A DNA stretch of 64,000 nucleotides from Eleginops maclovinus (Eukaryota > Chordata > Actinopteri > Perciformes > Eleginopidae): contig NC_086360.1 of the NCBI RefSeq assembly GCF_036324505.1, positions 3,918,546 to 3,982,545 on the forward strand, written 5' to 3'. Of the stretch, positions 35,690 through 64,000 are shown in pieces (the stretch's first letter is position 1; each line of letters begins with the position of its first letter). Below the pieces are notes generated by a model. It saw only the letters and a list, made by a program, of their open reading frames with translations. It had not been told where the DNA came from and made no database searches. Position numbers and translations under genes: made by a program.

Positions 35690-38600
35690 GCTGAGCGTCA
35701 GGGGAGTCTCAAAAAACCCACACACGAATACACAGCGATCCATACACAGAGAGCGGTTTGTGTTTGCAGGTTCAGCGGTTTGAAACGGAAAACAAATGTG
35801 TGGATCAAAAATACACATGTAAAACTTTTTTCTGTATTTGGATTTTATTTACATGTATGTGAAACGGAACACATTTGTGTGTGCATTGAAAATACAAGTG
35901 CGAATGCTTTTGCGGATCATGAAATACAAGTGTGAATCCTTCTGGGTGCATTCGTGTATTATGAGACTGATCTGACCCCATAGACATCGATCATGGGCTG
36001 AGGATTGGAGAGCATAGATACTGTGTACTCTCTCTGGTTCGGCAGAGATGAGAGATCCTTTCCTCAGAGCACTCTAAAATAACTTTTAATAAAACCTCTC
36101 TGGTCAATAAAAAGCATATCTTTGTCAATAAGATTTTTGTCTGAGTTGTCGTATTGGATCTTAGATTTTAGAGGTGTACCTTAAAGCATAGGTAACTAAA
36201 AGATGTAAACTGTAGCCAAACCAGGTGATTGATTTGAATTTTGCACAACTTGCCTTATGTTCACCTAACCGGGTTTAAATACCGCTGCACAACACTTTAC
36301 ATGTAGAGCTAGCCAACTATATTCATTGTTATTGTTCATCAGTGAATTTTTAAGCTCTTTATTCAATAAGTATTTTAGTTTTTGCAGCTGCTGTAGTTTT
36401 AGAATTTTGTGCTGGGATTAATAACATAGCCTACCCTTTCTAAAGATATCTATATATGTATCATAAGTGTAGTTGGAGTATTGATTCAGCCGCTGTTTAT
36501 GTCCTTCTTGTACTAATATAATTATTCTCCCTTGTGTTTCATGTGTTTTGCTGGTGGAAATTTTGTAGTTTTCCAGTTATAAAGTTCTATTTATCTTATC
36601 TGTATTTCTCTGCATGTCCTCAATTCACCTGTCAAAAAAGTTCATAAATATGCATTTAGTAAATTCTCTCAACATATATATTTATTATTATATAAAATGT
36701 CCTGCCTTGACATTCAGTCATAAAGTCATATATATCTTTTTACATTTTTTAACAATTTAATGATTATTCTTTTAGTCTTCAAAAAGTCATCAAATATGAT
36801 GGCCAAAAGGAGCAAACTTGTGCAACGGCCCAAAAGACATACATTATGTTTGCCAAAATGTCAATGTTTTTGGAAACTTATAGCCTAAAAGGCTTATTTT
36901 AACAATGTGATGAAACACAATTAGAAAACAGCCCAACTCTGACAACAGTGAGAGTTGGCCAACTTTATAAATACCAAAACGTCCACAAGCGCCAACAAAA
37001 GTGGTTTGTAAGTGTTCCGTTGTAGCGCGTTGTCGACTTGTCAGGCACTTTAGTAAAACACTGAATATCACAATGTTCACAATCTTGTTCGACCAACACC
37101 AACGTACAAAGATATGAATTTTATTGTGATACAAAACAGGGAAAAGCAGCACATATGAGAAGCTAGAACTCGAGAATATTTGGTATTTCTGCTTGTTTAA
37201 AATCCTTCTAGCTAATAATAGCTAATACCTCTGTATTGCTTGATTTTTCTGCATGGGATTAATAACTGATGTTAATTGTAATCTTCCTTTTGATTCTAGT
37301 TATTTTTCCATGATTCTTCCTCTAGTCTTCTTTGCAAACATTTCATTCAGCCAGACTATTAAAATGGCCACTGTGTGTCTTTCCAGTGTGTGTTTATTAA
37401 ATTACAAATTGTTGTTATTCACATTATTACTAAATCATACAGGGTGATCATGTACAGATTTATTTTTTGAGACATGGAGACACCACAACTGTCAGGACTG
37501 TAGTCACTTTACAACAAGCAGGATAAGGAGGAGGAGGATGAAGATGATCCCTCAGTAACTCTCACAACAAATATGATCTCAGGGCAACAGTTCTAGGCAC
37601 ACACTTTTTGTCACAAATCTTCCGCTGTTAACATCAATTTCGAAGTTTGTCAAATTAATAGTCTGTCTTGGTGCCTGGATGGTGGGTGAGTTAAACCTCA
37701 CCAAAAGACTTAACCGCAGGAGTGAGAACCCCAGCGACCCTCCAGGTTGTGACAAAACTTTTACCAAAGCTTTTATACCAAGAGATGTCCGTCCAGATGT
37801 CCTTAACACACTCATTTACACTCGGCAACCCAACATGCAGTGTGATCCATTCTATTTCGCTCTGTTTAAGACCTATTTATGCGGCTTTAATAACCGTTAC
37901 ACTGTCTGATTTGATCTACTTCCCTTAATTTAGGCCCCTGGCTTGGCCTGGTATCACAAAACTTTGCAGTTGCGTTGCCAGGGAAATATCGTCTCGGTGC
38001 TCCTGTGCTGTCTGAAGACGTTTACATTTTGAGACATGAAGATTTGATCTGCAACTCGCAGATTCAGTCAGTTATACCCTGCAGATATGGTTAAAAATAC
38101 AAACGTCATCAGAGTTTGTGCCAACTGCCATGAGATCAAAGTAGCAGTGATTGTCGCCGGGAGAGGCTTTGCTTGGACTCATTTAACTTGGGATGAAGTG
38201 ACAGGATGCTGAAAAGATAAATAATAATAGCTCCTACATGTTATTTTTTGAAATACATGACTAAAAAATTTGAAGAAATTAAAGGTTATTATATAAACAA
38301 AAAAAGTGTTCCCTCATGAAAAACTTCAGAGGCGTGTTGAAGAAGTAATATCATCAGCATAACACCTTTTTTGACAGCCCCATTTGCCATTTGTGGACTG
38401 TATGTTTAAAAAAACAAGATATTCGGAGATATCGCAGAGAAATTTGGGTAAATGGAACAGATTTTCTTCCGACTATTTTTATTTGACATTTTATCTTAAT
38501 GGTTGCTGACAATTTAACAGTTGATTAACTTACTGTTTCAGTCTCACAACAGCTTAACAATACACAGTGATCAGGTGATGGATTTACCTTCCTTGAATCG

Positions 38601-39109
38601 ATGGATCAAAAGTGGAAAACAAAGGAAACAACTGGTTGTTTTAAAGAACATTTTAACGTTGTTGTTCTACAGAAAATATTCTTCCCATGTTATCTGACAC
38701 GTATGAAAGAGTAACATCACACATTAAGAAAAAAAAAAAACCTATTACTTATTTGCAGTTCTGTATTTAAGATTAAACCTCAAATCCAGATTTTTTCAAA
38801 AATAAATTCACATCAAAAAGCTCTGTCGCTGTTGCTGGGTGTGAATGGTGCCTTCAGTGTCTCCACATATCTCAGATGAAAAACAAACAAAGAATGTCTG
38901 ACAGAACAGATGCTCCTTTAAAGCTAATTTTCTACTTTTTATACCTTTACATTTAAAACATGTGAACCAGAAATACTTTAAAAGGACCATGTCGCTCATT
39001 CATCACAACTCACATCCAATTCCTGTCTCTGCTGAACATTAAATTAGTCTGACTGGTGGGAATTAACTGGAACCTGGGGGAGAAAGACCAGTGTTAAAGC
39101 AGTGACAGG

Positions 39110-39110
<1 letters not shown>
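35690..39110. other. Intergenic region between ppia and zmiz2, no gene recognised
   Basis: AT-rich sequence. 35690-35990 is probably repeat-derived (repeated AATACAAGTGTGAATCC-like phrases) but was not classified. 36000-39110 has only short open frames and no RNA gene that I can see. Confidence 0.45.

Positions 39111-39111
<1 letters not shown>

Positions 39112-39183
<72 letters not shown>
39112..39183. repeat. (TG)n microsatellite
   Basis: About 36 TG units. Confidence 0.95.
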
Positions 39184-39185
<2 letters not shown>

Positions 39186-39839
39186 AAAGGAAAACTTCTG
39201 TATTTTTCAACTTTGTCTGAATTTGTTTCTTTTTGTGTGTATCTGAAACCTTGTTCACACAGGACCAGTATTTCAGATAGACCCAATAAACAAATATTTT
39301 GCAAAAAAAAACAAAAACCAAATCAAGACACAGGACTAACACGGTAAATATGGTAGGCAATTTTCAGTGACATTTTTACTTGACAAATTCAAACGTGGCA
39401 GACTCAGGTAACGACCACAGATGATCTCTGCATTAATAACAAACTACTAGAAGTCCCCAGATCATACTAGTCTCGCGCTAATGGGGCTATAGTGACAACA
39501 TTTCATTTAGTTTTGTCTAGTATTGAGTAAGAGTGCCGCAGCCAGCAGATGCTAAATGTGCTAAAATGTTAGCCGCGTCAATGTGAGTCCAGTATAAGTG
39601 TTTGGAGCTTAGCTTGGTTTGCCACGACAAGCTCAGGTTGTTAAATCTGACGTGAAGTGACTTGATTTCTGAAAAAAACTGTAAATGAGAGTTGAGTGTT
39701 GGAAATGCGTGTTGTGTCGGAGTAAAGAAAGAGGTATCAAAAGATTAGAAATGTACAGCTGAGTATTTAGCAGCTTTTGACATGATACCAAAACGATAAG
39801 ATAAAGAAAATACATTTTATTTGTTTATATTTATAGAAA

Positions 39840-40055
39840 CACTTAAGAAACTGAAACGCTGACCTAAATTAAATGCATAATGTATATGTGTTATGTACAT
39901 ACCTGTATTAGGTTAGGTGAAAACCTTAATTTTAAGTTGAACCTAATATATTTGATTTAAAGTTAATATTATTGCTTTCAGCTAACCTGATACAGGTATG
40001 TGAAATCTGTGGATATAATACATTTAAGCAAAGTCAACGTTTCAGTCTTTGAAGT
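39840..40055. mobile_element. Palindromic MITE, copy 3
   Basis: The arms AAGAAACTGAAACGCTGACC (39846) and GTCAACGTTTCAGTCTTT (40037) face each other. Inner arms with TTAGGTTAGGTGAAAACCTT and GCTTTCAGCTAACCTGATAC also pair. It matches the copies in slc18a1 introns at 7000 and 7905. Confidence 0.7.
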
Positions 40056-40059
40056 GTCA

Positions 40060-41310
40060 CGCCTCATTGCTTTTTTTTCAGCTTCTGCATAGGATTTTTT
40101 CTGTGTTATCCAAAAATGTGAGAGTTTTTGTAAACATATAGATGTTATGTTTTCACAGCATGTCTTTATCTAGGAAATATTAAGCATCAATTCATTTTTA
40201 TTGACTTGTAATCCTTAAGCCCAACTTTTTCACGACGGTCAAATAATTGCTTTCCATTCTGCACAAAAGGTGGCTGGCATCCAACATACCTGATGAGTTG
40301 TACCAAATGATAGAAAACTGATTCAAGCAACTGTATTCAAGTCAAGGATTTAGGCAATGTCATTAAATATGACAAAAGATATTTTAAGCTTCATTGGAAT
40401 ACCTCAGCAGAAGAGTTTAACGTAGAAAAGTGATATTTGATAAATCAAAGTTATATTGAAGACAGCTTTTATTTTTGGACTCAACAGTTGGTGATTTGAT
40501 TGGAGTGATTTTAAGCGGTGAGAACGAAGCTCTGTCCACAGTGAGCGAAAACGACCAAACATGGACAAGTACTAACATTCGAAGCAGAGCTGCATTTACT
40601 AATGCAAAGCTAACTATTATATTAGAAATACGACGAACACATAATTGAGCCTCAGAGAATCAGAGTTGCAGCTGCCAAAAGCAGCAGGGACAGCTGGCAA
40701 AAAAGAAAACGAAATCACTGACGGTGTGAATGATTCAAATAACAGGCTTAGAATATCACTGCACATCTAAGGTACGAGGAGAACTGACTATAAATACCTT
40801 TGTGTATTAGGTTAACGTGAAAATAATGTGATGCTTCATTCCTCCTCTTTTGGCAATTATTTCTTGTTTACCTTTTAGTCTTAAAACACGGTGGTGTAAA
40901 AATAATTGAGCAAATTAGTGACAATATATATAAATATATTCATATCATATATTGTGTCAGCTTCTCGAGTCGAGTTACTTTGCTACAAAGTACTTATATG
41001 TATGGCGCGGCTGAAAGATATGAAAGTTAAATCTGCTTTTTGCCGTTAATCATATTTTTGAACCATGTTTATATATTTGTCCCTGGGGTTGCAGCTGACA
41101 CAATAAAGTATTGTTCCTATGGTTACCGAGGGGTGGTAGCACCATTAAAACACAACAGCAGCATCAGCGCAAAGCCGCTTCACTACGCATCACGTGAATG
41201 CAGCTTAAGGGTAAAATATGGTGGAGTTCAGTCGGTGCTTTCATACGCGTTGATCTGTTGTCTCGAGAATAATCTGCTCTGGTAAAAAGTGACCAACCGT
41301 CGTAAAACTG
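40060..41310. other. Intergenic, no feature seen
   Basis: AT-rich sequence downstream of zmiz2. No convincing ORF, repeat family or RNA gene. Confidence 0.4.
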
Positions 41311-41324
41311 AAAGCCTAAAAGGG

Positions 41325-41505
41325 TTAAACCTGAAGTTACCTTGCCAACCCATAATCCTGCTTTGTGAACTGATCTACCCATCACCGGTTCGATCCCACC
41401 CACTGCAGTCAACGAGAAGAAGTGTCCCAGGGCGATACCATGTCTATAGGAGTATTAAAGTGTATGTAAGTGGCTTTGGATAAAAGCGTCAGTTATATAA
41501 AATGT
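41325..41505 (+). mobile_element. tRNA-derived SINE
   Basis: Contains a B-box (ACCGGTTCGATCCCACCC, about 41390) and the tail AAGTGGCTTTGGATAAAAGC, then GTCAGTTATATAAAATG, typical of a fish SINE/LINE 3' end. Confidence 0.65.
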
Positions 41506-41990
41506 TAGGCGGTGGCTAAAAAATGACTTTCAGTGGATTAACCTCAACAGCACGGAGCTGGACACACTGCTGCGCTCTCACTCAATACTACACCAGTTTA
41601 AAAAATGGTTAACATTTGTCAGTTAGATACAAAAACTTGGAGAATTGGGTCTCTGTTCAAAAATACTTAAGTTTTCCTTTAAAGCAGTGGTCACCCCAAC
41701 TTGAAACAGTCAGAGATTACTGGGTTGTCCACTCCGGGGAATGAATAGGAAACATCAAAATACAGTTTCAGAGAATAAAAAAACAATAAAATAAAGTTAC
41801 CATCATCGTCACACACCAAAGAGATTTCATATTTAAAAGTTTTTTTTTGTTTCCTTCAAGTCCTCCGCTCCATCCTGTGCAGATGACGGCCATGTTGGGC
41901 CGCCAGTCATGTTGGCGGGCGAGGAGAGAAAGCATTCATATCTTACAGTAAAGGTCTGTCTCATGTCTGGAGGTGTGTGTTTGCATGTGT

Positions 41991-63946
<21,956 letters not shown>

Positions 63947-64000
63947 GGTGGGGGGGCCTTGAGGCTCGACAGAGTCCAATCAGACAGTCAAACTCCTGGA

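Overview
The window is nuclear DNA of a ray-finned (teleost, probably percomorph) fish. This follows from vertebrate intron-exon structure with GT-AG splice sites, very dense (CA/TG)n microsatellites, and transposable elements typical of fish (L2-like and L1/Tx1-like LINEs, tRNA-derived SINEs, Tc1/mariner, hAT and piggyBac-like remnants). All exon boundaries below were read by eye from splice consensus, reading phase and remembered family sequences. No alignment was run.

Four protein-coding genes can be followed. (1) slc18a1-like vesicular monoamine transporter, minus strand, 4225-13030, 16 coding exons with unbroken phase, 556 aa. (2) A Dickkopf-like secreted protein, plus strand, 20569-23584, 3 coding exons, 191 aa, carrying only the C-terminal ten-cysteine (colipase-fold) domain. 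(3) ppia, cyclophilin A, minus strand, 28402-33184, 4 coding exons, 163 aa. (4) zmiz2, a PIAS-like SP-RING transcriptional coregulator, minus strand, 41991-63946, 20 coding exons, 944 aa, apparently complete. zmiz2 and ppia lie head to tail on one strand, the same order I recall for human 7p13. slc18a1 is on a different human chromosome (8p21), so a synteny junction lies between ppia and slc18a1.

The space between and inside the genes is mostly repeats. 1-3905 is a pile of nested elements: a truncated hAT-like copy, then a dispersed repeat split by a dead L2-like LINE that itself carries a SINE. 9600-11275 holds a repeat, an internally deleted Tc1 element with both inverted repeats and a second copy of the hAT-like element. 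13031-20568 is a gene-poor gap with piggyBac-like and SINE copies and some unexplained minus-strand splice and poly(A) signals. 23766-28401 is a gap with a Tc1 remnant. 33300-41990 holds a LINE fragment, a palindromic element with a second transposon inserted in it, an inverted-repeat MITE and a SINE. The zmiz2 introns contain a 2.8 kb minisatellite (47312-50113), a solo-LTR-like element and a hAT element with an 8-bp target duplication inserted into an L1-like LINE.

I see no dedicated novel multi-gene system. The most interesting items are the single-domain Dickkopf-like gene, the growth of a 33-bp transposon subunit into a giant higher-order minisatellite next to a zmiz2 splice site, and the repeated placement of (TG)n tracts directly at splice sites.
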